In this document: positions 45,059 through 56,327 of the stretch, one piece after another
Numbering within the stretch: the stretch's first letter is position 1
Layout: the number at the start of each line of letters is the position of its first letter
From: an uncultured Ruegeria sp.
Lineage (GTDB): Bacteria > Pseudomonadota > Alphaproteobacteria > Rhodobacterales > Rhodobacteraceae
Reading direction: 5' to 3'
Length of the DNA stretch: 64,000 bases
Assembly: GCF_947497005.1 (NCBI RefSeq)
Contig: NZ_CANMFF010000011.1
Location: 120,707-184,706, forward strand
Notes under the pieces: generated by a model
Told to the model about the DNA's origin: nothing
Database searches by the model: none
What the model saw: the letters and a program-made list of their open reading frames with translations, nothing else
Translations under genes and position numbers: made by a program

Positions 45059-45793
45059 TCATGCGGGCTTCAACAAACCATCCAGCGCCTTGATCGGTTT
45101 TTTGACAGCATCCTTGGTGATGTTGCCGCTGGGCGGACGGATACGTTTGCTGACTTCGACCATCAGCACACCGCCTGCCATCACGGTCGGCATTCGCTGG
45201 CCGGTCTTTTCAATCAGGCTGCCGGATTTCAGCCAAAACCGGCGAAAAGACGGCGGCATGTACAAAGCCGAGCAATGTGCCTCGGGCAGGAAGTGATGCG
45301 CCTTGAGCTGGTTTTCCAGCTGAGTGGCGGAATAAGGGCGCCCAAATCCAAACGGAGTTTTATCCGAACGCGACCAAAGGCCCGCGCGGTTGGGAACTAT
45401 GAAAACGGCCCTGCCGCCGGGTCCAAGAACACGCCAGCATTCATCCAGCAACTGGTTTGGCCGCTCAGACGTTTCCAGCCCGTGCATCACCACCAGCTTG
45501 TCCACATGGCCGGTCTCAATCGGCCAGAGCGTCTCTTCGGTCAGGACCGAGACATTGGGCATACCAGCGGGCCATGGCATCACGCCCTGCGGGCCGGGCA
45601 TCAGCCCGAGCACCCTGCGTGCATCGGCCAGATAGGGGCGCAGCAATGGCACGGCAAAACCGAACCCGGCGACTGTCTGACCTTTGGCTTCGGGCCAAAG
45701 CTCGGTCAGGCGACCACGAATAGCCGCCTGCGCCGCACGCCCCAGGGTGCTGCGGTAGTAGAAATTCCTCAGATCCTGCACATCAAGATGCAT
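45059..45793 (-). CDS. Class I SAM-dependent methyltransferase
   Basis: [72 protein letters not shown]. Confidence 0.85.
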   Translation of the reverse strand: MHLDVQDLRNFYYRSTLGRAAQAAIRGRLTELWPEAKGQTVAGFGFAVPLLRPYLADARRVLGLMPGPQGVMPWPAGMPNVSVLTEETLWPIETGHVDKLVVMHGLETSERPNQLLDECWRVLGPGGRAVFIVPNRAGLWSRSDKTPFGFGRPYSATQLENQLKAHHFLPEAHCSALYMPPSFRRFWLKSGSLIEKTGQRMPTVMAGGVLMVEVSKRIRPPSGNITKDAVKKPIKALDGLLKPA

Positions 45794-45854
45794 TGCGGAC
45801 ATCCGGTCAATCGGCTTAGCTGGGCGCAGTCTAGCAATGAAAGGGCAAAAGGCC

Positions 45855-46622
45855 ATGCCTCTTGAAATCGTTACAATCCCATGCCTCAGCGACAATTACG
45901 CCTTTCTGGCTCATGATGCCGTCAATGGCCAGACCGCCCTGATCGATGCGCCCGAAGCCACACCGGTTCTAAATGTGCTTGATGATCGGGGATGGACGCT
46001 GTCACACGTGCTGTTGACCCATCATCATTGGGATCACGTAGACGGATTGGCGAAAATCCTGGCCGAACACCCGGCAAAGGTCATCGGTGCCGCCGCTGAC
46101 GCGCATCGCCTGCCACCGCTGGACCAGCAGGTTACCGAAGGCGAAAGTTTCGACATCGGCGGCGAACCAGTTCAGGTGCTGGACGTTTCCGGGCACACGG
46201 ACGGCCATATCGCCTTCTATATGCCGCAAAGCGCGGCCGTGTTTACAGCTGACAGCCTGATGGCGCTTGGCTGTGGGCGCCTGTTTGAGGGCACACCGGC
46301 GCAAATGTGGGTGTCTTTGAACAAACTTGCCGCTCTGCCGGACAACACACTGGTCTGTTCGGGCCATGAATACACACAATCCAACGCCAAATTTGCGATT
46401 ACAGTCGATCCTGACAACCAGGCCCTGAAAGATCGTGTGGCTGATATCGACCGTGCACGCGCCGCTGGTAAGGCAACCGTTCCTTCGACTCTGGCCCTTG
46501 AAAAGGCCACAAACCCGTTTCTGAGGGCTGCTGATCCGGCGATTCAGGCGCATCTTGGTATGGTTGGAGCCGACCCCGAGGTCGTTTTTGCAGAGATTCG
46601 GGGTAGAAAAGACCGGTTTTGA
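45855..46622 (+). CDS. gloB: Hydroxyacylglutathione hydrolase
   Basis: [16 protein letters not shown] metallo-beta-lactamase motif; [25 protein letters not shown]. Confidence 0.95.
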   Translation: MPLEIVTIPCLSDNYAFLAHDAVNGQTALIDAPEATPVLNVLDDRGWTLSHVLLTHHHWDHVDGLAKILAEHPAKVIGAAADAHRLPPLDQQVTEGESFDIGGEPVQVLDVSGHTDGHIAFYMPQSAAVFTADSLMALGCGRLFEGTPAQMWVSLNKLAALPDNTLVCSGHEYTQSNAKFAITVDPDNQALKDRVADIDRARAAGKATVPSTLALEKATNPFLRAADPAIQAHLGMVGADPEVVFAEIRGRKDRF

Positions 46623-46796
46623 TGCCTATTTGCCCCTCTTCACGGCCACGGTCACAACAAATGTGACTGTCAAGAGCAAGAAAACCCTTGAAGCCGGGGC
46701 ACGATCAACCAAACTCTAATAGTATGAGGACATGGTTGGGATGGGGTTCCGGCCGAAAGCTCGCCCCCTTCTGACCCAATACAGAGGAGCACCCGC

Positions 46797-49121
46797 GTGC
46801 CTTCATTCTCGAGCACATTGGAACAAGCCATCCACGCGGCCCTTGCGGCTGCCAATGAACGGCGACATGAATTTGCAACGCTGGAGCATCTGCTACTGGC
46901 GCTTCTGGAAGAGCCTGACGCGATCCGGGTCATGAAAGCCTGCAGCGTCGATCTGGACGAACTTCGCAACACTCTGGTCGAATTCATCGACGAAGATCTT
47001 TCGAATCTGGTCACGGATATCGACGGATCCGAAGCCGTTCCAACGGCCGCGTTCCAGCGCGTCATTCAGCGTGCCGCGATCCACGTACAAAGCTCGGGCC
47101 GGACCGAAGTGACCGGCGCCAATGTACTGGTCGCCATTTTCGCTGAACGCGAAAGCAATGCCGCCTACTTCCTGCAGGAACAGGATATGACCCGTTACGA
47201 CGCGGTCAATTTCATCGCGCATGGCGTGGCCAAAGACCCCGCTTATGGCGAAAGCCGCTCGGTATCCGGCGCGGATCACGTAGAAGAAGACGCCCAGACC
47301 ACGTCTGGCGAGACCGAACAGAAAGAAAGCGCGCTTGGGAAATACTGCGTCGATCTGAACGCGAAATCCCGCGCTGGCGATGTCGACCCGCTGATTGGCC
47401 GCTCGGATGAGGTGGAGCGCTGCATTCAGGTGCTGTGCCGCCGCCGCAAGAATAACCCACTGCTGGTGGGGGATCCCGGCGTTGGTAAAACCGCCATCGC
47501 CGAAGGCCTGGCGCATAAGATCATCGGCGGAGAGGCCCCCGATGTGCTGGCCAACACCACGATCTATTCACTGGACATGGGCGCGCTGCTGGCCGGAACC
47601 CGCTATCGCGGTGATTTCGAAGAGCGTCTGAAGGCGGTCGTAACAGAGTTGGAGGATCACCCAGACGCGGTCCTGTTCATTGACGAAATTCACACCGTGA
47701 TCGGTGCCGGTGCGACCTCAGGCGGGGCAATGGATGCCTCGAACCTGCTGAAGCCCGCGCTTCAGGGCGGCAAACTGCGCACTATGGGCTCGACGACGTA
47801 CAAGGAATTCCGTCAGCACTTCGAAAAAGACCGCGCGCTGAGCCGCCGGTTCCAGAAGATCGACGTGAATGAACCTTCGGTCGAAGACAGTGTGAAAATC
47901 CTGCGCGGTCTGAAACCCTATTTTGAAGAACATCACGACATCAAATACACCGCTGATGCGATCAAGACCGCGGTGGAGCTGTCGGCCCGCTATATCAACG
48001 ACCGCAAATTGCCCGACAAGGCCATCGACGTCATCGACGAGGCCGGCGCGGCGCAGCATCTGGTTGCGGAAAGCAAGCGGCGCAAGACCATCGGGGTCAA
48101 GGAAATCGAAGCGGTTGTCGCCAAGATCGCCCGCATTCCGCCCAAGAACGTCACCAAAGACGATGCCGAGCTGCTCAAAGACCTCGAAGCTTCGCTGAAA
48201 CGCGTGGTGTTTGGTCAAGATCTGGCCATCGAGGCGCTGTCCAGCGCGATCAAATTGGCGCGTGCAGGTCTGCGTGAGCCTGAAAAACCCATCGGGAATT
48301 ACCTGTTCGCCGGTCCGACCGGGGTCGGTAAGACCGAAGTTGCAAAACAGCTGGCGGATACGCTGGGCGTGGAACTGCTGCGTTTTGACATGTCTGAATA
48401 CATGGAAAAACACGCGGTCAGTCGGTTGATCGGTGCACCTCCGGGCTATGTCGGGTTCGATCAGGGTGGTCTGCTGACCGACGGTGTCGACCAGCATCCA
48501 CATTGCGTGCTGCTGCTGGACGAGATCGAAAAGGCGCACCCGGACGTGTTCAACATCCTGTTGCAGGTGATGGACCACGGCGAGCTGACGGATCACAACG
48601 GCCGTACCGTAAACTTCCGCAATGTGGTTCTGATCATGACCTCAAACGCGGGCGCGCAGGAACAGGCCAAAGCTGCCATCGGTTTCGGTCGCGACCGTCG
48701 CGAAGGCGAAGACACCGCCGCGATCGAGCGCATGTTTACCCCGGAATTCCGCAACCGTCTGGATGCCGTGATCTCGTTCGCACCGCTGCCGAAAGAGGTC
48801 ATCCTGCAAGTGGTCGAAAAGTTCGTTCTGCAGCTTGAGGCGCAACTGCTGGATCGCGGTGTGACCATTGATCTGACGCCCAAAGCCGCCGAATGGCTGG
48901 CCGATAAAGGGTATGACGACAAGATGGGTGCGCGACCGCTGGGCCGTGTCATCCAAGAGCACATCAAGAAACCGCTGGCCGAGGAACTGCTTTTCGGCAA
49001 ACTGGCCAAGGGTGGCGTGGTGCGGGTCTCGGTCAAGAAGGGCGAATTGGACCTGGAAATTCTCGGCCCGGATCAGCGGCGCATTCCAGGGGACAAGCCC
49101 CCGCTGTTGACTGCGGACTGA
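46797..49121 (+). CDS. clpA: ATP-dependent Clp protease ATP-binding subunit ClpA
   Basis: Clp N-domain; Walker [16 protein letters not shown] and [15 protein letters not shown]; ClpA-type spacing; GTG start. Confidence 0.96.
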   Translation: MPSFSSTLEQAIHAALAAANERRHEFATLEHLLLALLEEPDAIRVMKACSVDLDELRNTLVEFIDEDLSNLVTDIDGSEAVPTAAFQRVIQRAAIHVQSSGRTEVTGANVLVAIFAERESNAAYFLQEQDMTRYDAVNFIAHGVAKDPAYGESRSVSGADHVEEDAQTTSGETEQKESALGKYCVDLNAKSRAGDVDPLIGRSDEVERCIQVLCRRRKNNPLLVGDPGVGKTAIAEGLAHKIIGGEAPDVLANTTIYSLDMGALLAGTRYRGDFEERLKAVVTELEDHPDAVLFIDEIHTVIGAGATSGGAMDASNLLKPALQGGKLRTMGSTTYKEFRQHFEKDRALSRRFQKIDVNEPSVEDSVKILRGLKPYFEEHHDIKYTADAIKTAVELSARYINDRKLPDKAIDVIDEAGAAQHLVAESKRRKTIGVKEIEAVVAKIARIPPKNVTKDDAELLKDLEASLKRVVFGQDLAIEALSSAIKLARAGLREPEKPIGNYLFAGPTGVGKTEVAKQLADTLGVELLRFDMSEYMEKHAVSRLIGAPPGYVGFDQGGLLTDGVDQHPHCVLLLDEIEKAHPDVFNILLQVMDHGELTDHNGRTVNFRNVVLIMTSNAGAQEQAKAAIGFGRDRREGEDTAAIERMFTPEFRNRLDAVISFAPLPKEVILQVVEKFVLQLEAQLLDRGVTIDLTPKAAEWLADKGYDDKMGARPLGRVIQEHIKKPLAEELLFGKLAKGGVVRVSVKKGELDLEILGPDQRRIPGDKPPLLTAD

Positions 49122-49145
49122 GTGCCGATGGACACCTAAAACAGA

Positions 49146-49173
49146 AAACCCGCCGATCAGGGCGGGTTTTTTA
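49146..49173 (+). terminator. Terminator after clpA
   Basis: AAACCCGCC-GATCA-GGGCGGGTTTTTTA. Confidence 0.85.
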
Positions 49174-49213
49174 TTTGCGGCGGCATCACCAGGACATGGC
49201 CGCTTTGCTATAA

Positions 49214-49798
49214 TTACCGGATACGAGACTGGCGGTTTCGCACCGGGCAAAGCACCCGGAAAACCTGAAGCTGCCTGCGCCTTGCCGCATAATATTCGGT
49301 CAGGATGCAATAGGCATAACGCACCTCGTCACCGCGCCGACACAGAGCCGACAGGAGCGCGATACCCACATCGCGGAATTTGCGAAGCCACCCGGCTTCG
49401 GCAGGCACGAAATATTCGAAGTCAATGAACCGTATCTGACGCCCGTCCCAACACATGTCCCGTAAGGCAGGGCGTCCATGAGCGAAGCCCGCCGAATGCA
49501 GACGCGCCAGAGCATGTCTTGCCGCACGGCACGCTTTGAGTTTCTCGGCAGTCGTGACAAAATTGGTCCCGCAGAGTTTAGTCAAGCTGACACCGGCATC
49601 CTCAACAGCCATAAACCCGTCGTCTTCAGCTACGATTCTGGGAACAGGCATACCGTAATCCCATAAGAATCGATGAGACCACCGATCGCGGTCAAACGCC
49701 TGCTCGGGTTTTCGCTTTACCAGCCAGAGGTGGGGCGCGAAACGTTCGACCCGTTTCAGCCAGAACCGGTCCCCTCGCAGAGTCCGGCACAGTGTCAC
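49214..49798 (-). CDS. Small kinase-fold protein (lipopolysaccharide kinase/BUD32-like)
   Basis: FMAVEDAGVSLTKL, ARLHSAGFAHGRPALRDMCWDGRQIRFIDFEYF; GTG start, in-frame stop shortly upstream. Confidence 0.6.
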   Translation of the reverse strand: MTLCRTLRGDRFWLKRVERFAPHLWLVKRKPEQAFDRDRWSHRFLWDYGMPVPRIVAEDDGFMAVEDAGVSLTKLCGTNFVTTAEKLKACRAARHALARLHSAGFAHGRPALRDMCWDGRQIRFIDFEYFVPAEAGWLRKFRDVGIALLSALCRRGDEVRYAYCILTEYYAARRRQLQVFRVLCPVRNRQSRIR

Positions 49799-49989
49799 AC
49801 GCTGATAGGGCGCACGCAGAGCCTTTTCGACCGCAATGCGTACATCTGTTGCCCTGTTGTTCCTCCGCAGCCCCGATCAACCTTTGATACGGATATAGGG
49901 CTGCGCCCATCCCGTTTCACCAGATGTACGCCAATAATCTGCGCAGAAAAAAGCAGCGTGGATGACAGATCAGAACACGGTTGATGTCG

Positions 49990-51732
49990 TCACCGCTCAG
50001 TCAGTTTCAGCTCGATCCGTCGGTTTTGCGCACGGGCCTCGGGCGTGTCAGCCGGATTGACCGGCTGGAACTCACCAAACCCGTTGGCCGCCAAACGGTT
50101 GGGCGGGATACCCAGCGCATCGACCATATAGCGCACAACTGACAGCGCCCGACCCTGGCTGAGTTCCCAGTTGTCGCGATACCGGCCTGAACCGGCCAGC
50201 GGGACGTTGTCGGTGTGGCCATCGACCCGGATCACCCAGTTCAGACCTGAAGGGATTTCAGCCGCCACACTACGCAGGATGTTGGCGACCTTGGCAACCT
50301 CTTGCCGCCCTTCTGCGGACAGCACGGCTGAACCCGTCGGGAACAGAACCTCGGACGAGAACACGAATCGGTCACCCTCAATCCGCACTCCGTCCTGATC
50401 GCCCAGAACATCCCGCAGTCGACCGAAGAATTCTGATCGATAGCGTTGCAGGTCTTCCGCCTGCGCCGTCAATTCCTGATTCTGACCGGCCAACGCCTCG
50501 GCCTCGGCCTCAAGGCGCAGACGTTCCGCTTCTTCCAGCAGGCGACGCCTGCGTTCTTCCGATGCAGCACGCGCCAGCGCGGCGTTCAAGTCCTGCCCCA
50601 AGGTTTGGATCTGCACCTCGGCGGTGGCATTGCGTTCTTCGAAATCGTCCAGCAATGCCTGCAACGACCCCAACTGTCCCCGCAGGGCGGCAATCTGCTG
50701 GTTCAGCAAGGCTGCTTCGCGCTGCGCCTCAACCGAGATTTCTTTCTCCTCCGAAAGCGTCGTTTCGGCGAGGGCCAACAGGGCTTGTCTCTGCTCAGCC
50801 AAAGTGCGTTGTTCATCAGCATCAGTCTGCGCCTGCGTCTGCGCTTGCAAGGCGGCTTCAAGCTGGGCTCGCAACTCGTCTGGGTTTACGTCACCGAATT
50901 GTCGCTCAAGCTCGGCCCGCGCGGCTTGCGCGGCGGCCAAAAGGGTCAATGTGCCTTCGGCCTCCTTGCGCTGCGCTTCTAAGGCCAGTGTCATGGCAGT
51001 CAGCTCGGCATCAGCGTCCTGCAAACGGTTGCGCAATGCCTCGGCAGCGGCGGCTTCGGCCAGTCGGGCGGCTTCTTCTTCGCTTAACTGCTGTTCCAGA
51101 GCCGTAATTTCAGCAGCCCGTTTCTCACCGCTTTGTTCCAGATCCGCCACCAGAGCTTCCAGCGCTTCACGGCGGGCGGCGGCCAGCCGGGCAGCCTCGG
51201 TCTGCGCATCGATTTCGTCACGGCTTTGCGCCAAGGCGAGGTTCAGTGCTTCTTGCTCGCTCAGCAGTTGCTCACGCTGTGTTTCAAGCGCCGTGATATC
51301 GCCCAGCGCCTGTTCCTGATCGGCCAGAAGGGCCGCAACCTGCGCTTCAAACTTTGTGATCCGCGTCTGTGCCTGATCCAGCGCGGCGTCCTGACGATCA
51401 CGTTCGGTTGTCAGTGATGCGATCAGCGACTGAGCCTGGGCCAAATCGTCTTCGGCCCGCGACAGGGTTGTATTCAACGCCCCGAGACGCGCTTGCAACC
51501 GGCTGTTTTCACGCTCTTCCAAGCCCAGCGCGCCCGCTAGTGCTGCGATTTCGTCCGCCAGCGTGGTCAGCTCATCTTCCTGCCCCGAAATGGTTTCGCG
51601 CAGCACGAATTGAATCACCATGAAGATGGTCAGAACGAAGGTCAGTACCATCAGCAGCCCCGTCATCGCGTCCACGAATCCAGGCCAGACTGAGCCCTGA
51701 AACCGTTGACCGGTGCGGCGGGACAGCGCCAT
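49990..51732 (-). CDS. MotB-like OmpA-domain protein with long coiled coil
   Basis: N-terminal TM MTGLLMVLTFVLTIFMVIQFVL; about 350-residue coiled coil; C-terminal OmpA domain VIRVDGHTDNVPLAGSGRYRDNWELSQGRALSVVRYM. Confidence 0.88.
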   Translation of the reverse strand: MALSRRTGQRFQGSVWPGFVDAMTGLLMVLTFVLTIFMVIQFVLRETISGQEDELTTLADEIAALAGALGLEERENSRLQARLGALNTTLSRAEDDLAQAQSLIASLTTERDRQDAALDQAQTRITKFEAQVAALLADQEQALGDITALETQREQLLSEQEALNLALAQSRDEIDAQTEAARLAAARREALEALVADLEQSGEKRAAEITALEQQLSEEEAARLAEAAAAEALRNRLQDADAELTAMTLALEAQRKEAEGTLTLLAAAQAARAELERQFGDVNPDELRAQLEAALQAQTQAQTDADEQRTLAEQRQALLALAETTLSEEKEISVEAQREAALLNQQIAALRGQLGSLQALLDDFEERNATAEVQIQTLGQDLNAALARAASEERRRRLLEEAERLRLEAEAEALAGQNQELTAQAEDLQRYRSEFFGRLRDVLGDQDGVRIEGDRFVFSSEVLFPTGSAVLSAEGRQEVAKVANILRSVAAEIPSGLNWVIRVDGHTDNVPLAGSGRYRDNWELSQGRALSVVRYMVDALGIPPNRLAANGFGEFQPVNPADTPEARAQNRRIELKLTER

Positions 51733-51735
51733 GGG

Positions 51736-52914
51736 TTACTCTCCTTCCGGCGTGGTGCGCACTGCGCCGCGCGGCAGGGTCAGAGCCTTGACCAGCAGTT
51801 CGATATCCTTGCGGAATTCGTTCATGCTTTCTTGTCGACCAGCCGATATCTCTTCGAGAATACGCAGCAGCTGCACGTCCATCGAGCGTAGGCGCATCCG
51901 GCTTTCGGCGTCTATGCCTTCACCTGAACCATGATCGCGCATGTGATCCAGCAATGCGTCCTGCCCAAGAGCCACTCGCTCCAAAGCCGAGGTGACAGTT
52001 TCGGTACTGGCCTGACGATTGTTCATCTCACCAATCACATCGACCAATTGTCCGAGTTTGGCCGAAACTTCTGCCCGCTCACTTTCCTGAGTCGAAAACA
52101 GATTCTGCAACGCATCCATCTGTTCTGACATGGCGTCGAGAACAGGCGTGAGCACAGCGATTTCGGCACCGCCGTCTTCACCGCCCGCAAAACCGACGCG
52201 GGTGATCGAGGACAACCATTCTTCGAGCTCGCGATAAAAACGATTTTGACCGTGCCCCGCAAAAACTTCCAGCAGACCAACGATCAGCGATCCGGCCAAA
52301 CCCAGTAATGACGAGCCAAATGCAACCCCCATCCCTTGCAGCTGCGCCTCGAGCCCGGTCATCAGGCGGTTGAAAACCGCCAGTCCTTCCTCACCTTCCT
52401 GCGGGTTCAGGCTGCGGATGGTATCGACGATGGCGGGTACGGTTGTTGCCAGACCAAAGAAGGTGCCCAGCAGACCCAGATAGATCAGCACGTTGGTGAT
52501 ATAACGGGTAATTTCCCGCTCTTCCTCGACCCGCTCGGCCACGGAATCCAGAATGGAACGGGTTGAGGTAGAACTGATCTGTGACCGCGCCCCTCGTTCG
52601 CGCAGCAATGAAGCCAAGGGCGCAAGCAATTGCGGAGTGCGGGCATCTTCGCGAACAACGCCACCGACAAAGGCCTCGATCCAGCGCACAGACCCGATCA
52701 GCTGCAAGACCTGGTAGAAACAAGCCAACACGCCGATAAAAAATACCAGCAGGATGAAGCCATTCAGATACGGATTGGCAAAGAAAACCGGCAAGACATA
52801 AGGCAGCGCCAGAAACACCCCCAGCCCGGACAGGCCGATCGCCATCAACATCAACAAGATTTGTCGAGTTGGATGCGAGAATTGGGGTCTCGCGCCCTGA
52901 TGTGCCTGCGCCAT
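51736..52914 (-). CDS. MotA/TolQ/ExbB-like proton-channel protein
   Basis: LIYLGLLGTFFGLATTVPAIVDTIRSL and AFGSSLLGLAGSLIVGLLEVFAGHGQNRFYRELEEWL; C-terminal helical tail. Confidence 0.87.
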   Translation of the reverse strand: MAQAHQGARPQFSHPTRQILLMLMAIGLSGLGVFLALPYVLPVFFANPYLNGFILLVFFIGVLACFYQVLQLIGSVRWIEAFVGGVVREDARTPQLLAPLASLLRERGARSQISSTSTRSILDSVAERVEEEREITRYITNVLIYLGLLGTFFGLATTVPAIVDTIRSLNPQEGEEGLAVFNRLMTGLEAQLQGMGVAFGSSLLGLAGSLIVGLLEVFAGHGQNRFYRELEEWLSSITRVGFAGGEDGGAEIAVLTPVLDAMSEQMDALQNLFSTQESERAEVSAKLGQLVDVIGEMNNRQASTETVTSALERVALGQDALLDHMRDHGSGEGIDAESRMRLRSMDVQLLRILEEISAGRQESMNEFRKDIELLVKALTLPRGAVRTTPEGE

Positions 52915-52983
52915 GCGCGTGGTTCCCGGTTATTGCCTGCTCTGCGTCGAATCTAGCGAAATTACGCTCGTGACGCCAAGAGT

Positions 52984-53514
52984 TTATGCGGTGATACTGC
53001 GGACCCGTTGCGCCAACCACTCAAGATCGTGATCACGCAGTCCGATCTCGGCCAGATGCTCGGCGGTGTTGTACAGGTATTCGTCATTCGGACCGCGCCC
53101 GCCAACCGCATGGGCGATGATCTGGGCCTGATCCTCCAACGGCATCCCGCCGCAATACTGGACGTGGTCCGCATCGATCACATAGGTCACGGCGTTTACG
53201 ATTTCGCCGTTTTCCAGATGCACATCCAGCATGCGTTCAACATAAGCCGATGAAATCAGCTCGCGCTCGCGCAGCTCGTGCAGGGTACGGTCTTCATGGC
53301 CTGCCTCGACGGCAAGGGCCAAACCGGTGCAGTTTGCGTTCACCTGTTCATCCAGCGCCAGCACCAGTCCCGGTTTTTCTTCGGTCCCGCGGTGGTGGAT
53401 CGAACTCATGCAGAAGGACCGGGCATAGCCGTGCAACGTCGCGCGTTCGCTGCGCATCACCGGAAAGCCCGGATTCCACAGCAGCGATCCATATCCGAAA
53501 ACCCACATCGTCAT
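52984..53514 (-). CDS. Gamma-glutamylcyclotransferase (ChaC-like)
   Basis: WVFGYGSLLWNPGFPVMRSERATLHGYARSFCMSSIHHRGTEEKPGLVLALD. Confidence 0.92.
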   Translation of the reverse strand: MTMWVFGYGSLLWNPGFPVMRSERATLHGYARSFCMSSIHHRGTEEKPGLVLALDEQVNANCTGLALAVEAGHEDRTLHELRERELISSAYVERMLDVHLENGEIVNAVTYVIDADHVQYCGGMPLEDQAQIIAHAVGGRGPNDEYLYNTAEHLAEIGLRDHDLEWLAQRVRSITA

Positions 53515-53581
53515 TGCACTGGTCCTTGCCTGTTTGGGCCTATAAACATCAATTCCGAGGCAGGAAAAAGGGCCATTTCAG

Positions 53582-54580
53582 ATGCGTCTGTTACGAGTAT
53601 TGATTTTTGTTACCCTGGCATGGAGCGCATATTGGTTCGTGGCCGGCTATGGCCTGCGCACCGCGATCACCAGTTGGTTCGACCAACAGGAGGCACGAGG
53701 CTGGCAAGCGGATTTCTCGGATGTCGCGACGGCAGGATATCCAACCCATCACCTGACCCGCCTGAACAATCCGGCGCTGGCCGATCCGGTGAACGGCACA
53801 GCGTGGAGCGCGGACTGGATCGAATTCAAAAGCCCCGCCATCTGGCCCGGTCGCCAGGTGTTGCGGTTCTCCGATACGCCGCAACGCCTGTCGTATTTCG
53901 ACCAGACATCGATAATTGTGGCAGATGAACTGCTTGCAGAATTACAGTTGCAACCCGGTGTCTCACTCGTGCTCGAGAAAATGGCGCTGACAGCCGGGAT
54001 CTGGTCGGTGACGGAAAACACCACCGCCTTGGCTTCCGGAGACACGCTGAGCCTGATCATGGAACAGGCGTCACAGCCCGAAGCCTATGCCATCACTGCC
54101 CGCGCGGATGGGTTCACGCCAGGGGAGAAACTGCGGGCACTGATGCACTCGGCTACCTCGTTGCCGCAAAGCTTTGAAACGCTGGAACTGGACATGGTCA
54201 CCACTTTCGACAAGGTTTGGGACAGGTCCGCATTGGAAGACAGCCGACCGCAGCCCGTGGCCATCGACCTGCGTTTGGTCGAGATCAAATGGGGTGAGTT
54301 GCGCCTGTTCGCGACCGGCGATCTGGACGTGGACGCCCAAGGCATACCCGCCGGAGAGATCGCCGTGAAAGCCGAGAACTGGCGCGATATGATCGCCATG
54401 GCAAATGCGGCGGGCGCCCTGCCCGATCAGGCGGTCGACCCCGTCACCAGGGCGCTGAACTTTCTGGCCGGATTGGGTGGGAATCCAAACGCGCTGGACC
54501 TGCAGCTGAACTTTCGGGATGGATTTGTGGCGCTCGGTCCTCTGCCTCTAGGCCCTGCCCCGCGCCTGATCCTGCGTTAG
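53582..54580 (+). CDS. DUF2125 domain protein
   Basis: WFVAGYGLRTAITSWFDQQEARGWQADFSDVATAGYPTHHLTRLNNPALADP. Confidence 0.85.
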   Translation: MRLLRVLIFVTLAWSAYWFVAGYGLRTAITSWFDQQEARGWQADFSDVATAGYPTHHLTRLNNPALADPVNGTAWSADWIEFKSPAIWPGRQVLRFSDTPQRLSYFDQTSIIVADELLAELQLQPGVSLVLEKMALTAGIWSVTENTTALASGDTLSLIMEQASQPEAYAITARADGFTPGEKLRALMHSATSLPQSFETLELDMVTTFDKVWDRSALEDSRPQPVAIDLRLVEIKWGELRLFATGDLDVDAQGIPAGEIAVKAENWRDMIAMANAAGALPDQAVDPVTRALNFLAGLGGNPNALDLQLNFRDGFVALGPLPLGPAPRLILR

Positions 54581-55410
54581 CGGCAGTAGGGACCGCTGCG
54601 ATAACGGGCCGTATCCAGGTGAAAATGGTCCTTGTGATAGCGATCCGAGTTTGGGCCCAGAACGGTGCCAAACGGGCCACAAGCCCCGCGCCAGATCTTC
54701 TTCAGCTGTTTCTGAGATGGGTTCTTGCGCCATCCGCTGAGGACGGTCACAACTTCGCCATCGGCCATCTTGAACCCCGAGATATCGATGGCTCGCCCCT
54801 TGCCATGCTCGGATATCCGCGCGCCCTTGCGGTTGTTGCGGGTCCGGCAGGCATAGTGCGCCGCCACCTGCAATTCGACCACGGGGCCGCGACGTTTGAA
54901 GGTGGGCTTGACCGTCTTGTCGACCCATTTGTTCAGCGCAATGGCGGTGCCGCAATCCATCGTTGATGGGCGGCTGAGCACCACTCCGGACACCGAGGTG
55001 ATCTGCACCGCATCCTTTACGCCGCAGGCCGAGTTCTTGCTGCCGACTTTGCCAACAGGTTTGCCTTGAATAGCAATATCGCCGCAAACAGATCCTTTGC
55101 GCAGCTTGCGTCTTTTGAACAGCACCTGCTGTTCGACCGACTCAGGCCGCAAATAGGGCATGAGAGACGTGTCAGGTCCAAGAAGCGGCAGTTCCGACGG
55201 ACGCGCAGCAGCGGCCGAAACTTGCGGTGAAACCGGACGCGAGACCGGACGCAGTTTGATAACATCAGAGACAACAGGCGTGTTTACAGCCTGCTGAGAC
55301 AGCGAGGGGCGCGTGAGCGGCACAAGAGACTGGTCAAGAGGCGCGGCCTGAACTGTCACAGCGCCCAAAGCCACGACCCCGATCAGAATAAACCTCCAGC
55401 GCAAACTCAT
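54577..55410 (-). CDS. Extensin family protein (extensin-like C-terminus)
   Basis: CGTAIALNKWVDKTVKPTFKRRGPVVELQVAAHYACRTRNNRKGARISEHGKGRAIDISGFKMADG. Confidence 0.9.
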   Translation of the reverse strand: MSLRWRFILIGVVALGAVTVQAAPLDQSLVPLTRPSLSQQAVNTPVVSDVIKLRPVSRPVSPQVSAAAARPSELPLLGPDTSLMPYLRPESVEQQVLFKRRKLRKGSVCGDIAIQGKPVGKVGSKNSACGVKDAVQITSVSGVVLSRPSTMDCGTAIALNKWVDKTVKPTFKRRGPVVELQVAAHYACRTRNNRKGARISEHGKGRAIDISGFKMADGEVVTVLSGWRKNPSQKQLKKIWRGACGPFGTVLGPNSDRYHKDHFHLDTARYRSGPYCR

Positions 55411-56327
55411 GAACTTGCCTTTCCCCGCCCGAAATCCGGTGCATCCGTGTCCTGCCCGGCATCGATAATGCCGCGACGAATAGCACGGGTCCGGGTGAAG
55501 TAGTCAAACAAATGCTCACCGTCGCCGGTGCGGATGGCGCGTTGCAGGGCAAACAGCTCTTCGGTGAACCGGCCAAGGATTTCCAACGTCGCGTCCTTGT
55601 TGGACAGAAACACATCGCGCCACATGGTCGGGTCCGAAGCTGCGATGCGGGTGAAATCCCGAAAACCGGCAGCCGAGTATTTGATGACCTCGCTATCGGT
55701 GACCCGGCGCAGATCATCCGCTACGCCGACCATCGTGTAGGCGATCAGGTGCGGTGCATGAGAGGTTACGGCCAGAACCAAGTCATGGTGATCTGCGTCC
55801 ATCTCATCGACACTGGATCCCATTCCTTCCCACAACGCTCGCAGGCGGGCTACGGCGTCCGGGTCAGATCCTTCGACCGGCACCAACAGGCACCAGCGAT
55901 TGTCGAACAGTTCGGCAAAACCCGATTCCGGTCCGGAATGCTCGGTCCCGGCCAAAGGGTGCGCGGGAATGAAATGGACACCTTCGGGGATATGCGGCTG
56001 AACCGCCTGAATGACGTGCCGCTTGACCGAGCCCACATCCGAAACGGTCGCGCCGGGCTTCAAAACCGCCGCGATATCTTCTGCAACTGCGCCCATAGCC
56101 CCCACAGGGACGCAAAGCACGACCAGATCAGCGCACTCTACAGCTTCACGCGCCGTATCGCACACGCGGTCACACAATCCGATCCTGCGCGCGGTATCCC
56201 TGGTCGCCTCAGACCGGGCATACCCCGTCACCTCTCCGGCCAGACCAGCGCGTTTGATCGCCCAGAACATGGACGAGGCAATCAGGCCCAGCCCGATCAG
56301 AGCAACGCGGTCGTAAATCTGGCTCAT
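55407..56327 (-). CDS. Prephenate/arogenate dehydrogenase family protein
   Basis: [69 protein letters not shown]. Confidence 0.92.
   Translation of the reverse strand: MSQIYDRVALIGLGLIASSMFWAIKRAGLAGEVTGYARSEATRDTARRIGLCDRVCDTAREAVECADLVVLCVPVGAMGAVAEDIAAVLKPGATVSDVGSVKRHVIQAVQPHIPEGVHFIPAHPLAGTEHSGPESGFAELFDNRWCLLVPVEGSDPDAVARLRALWEGMGSSVDEMDADHHDLVLAVTSHAPHLIAYTMVGVADDLRRVTDSEVIKYSAAGFRDFTRIAASDPTMWRDVFLSNKDATLEILGRFTEELFALQRAIRTGDGEHLFDYFTRTRAIRRGIIDAGQDTDAPDFGRGKASS

Noticed and set aside
49990-52914. Zorya anti-phage system
   Set aside because: Only a ZorAB-like architecture is present; no ZorC, ZorD or ZorE-like genes in the neighbourhood.
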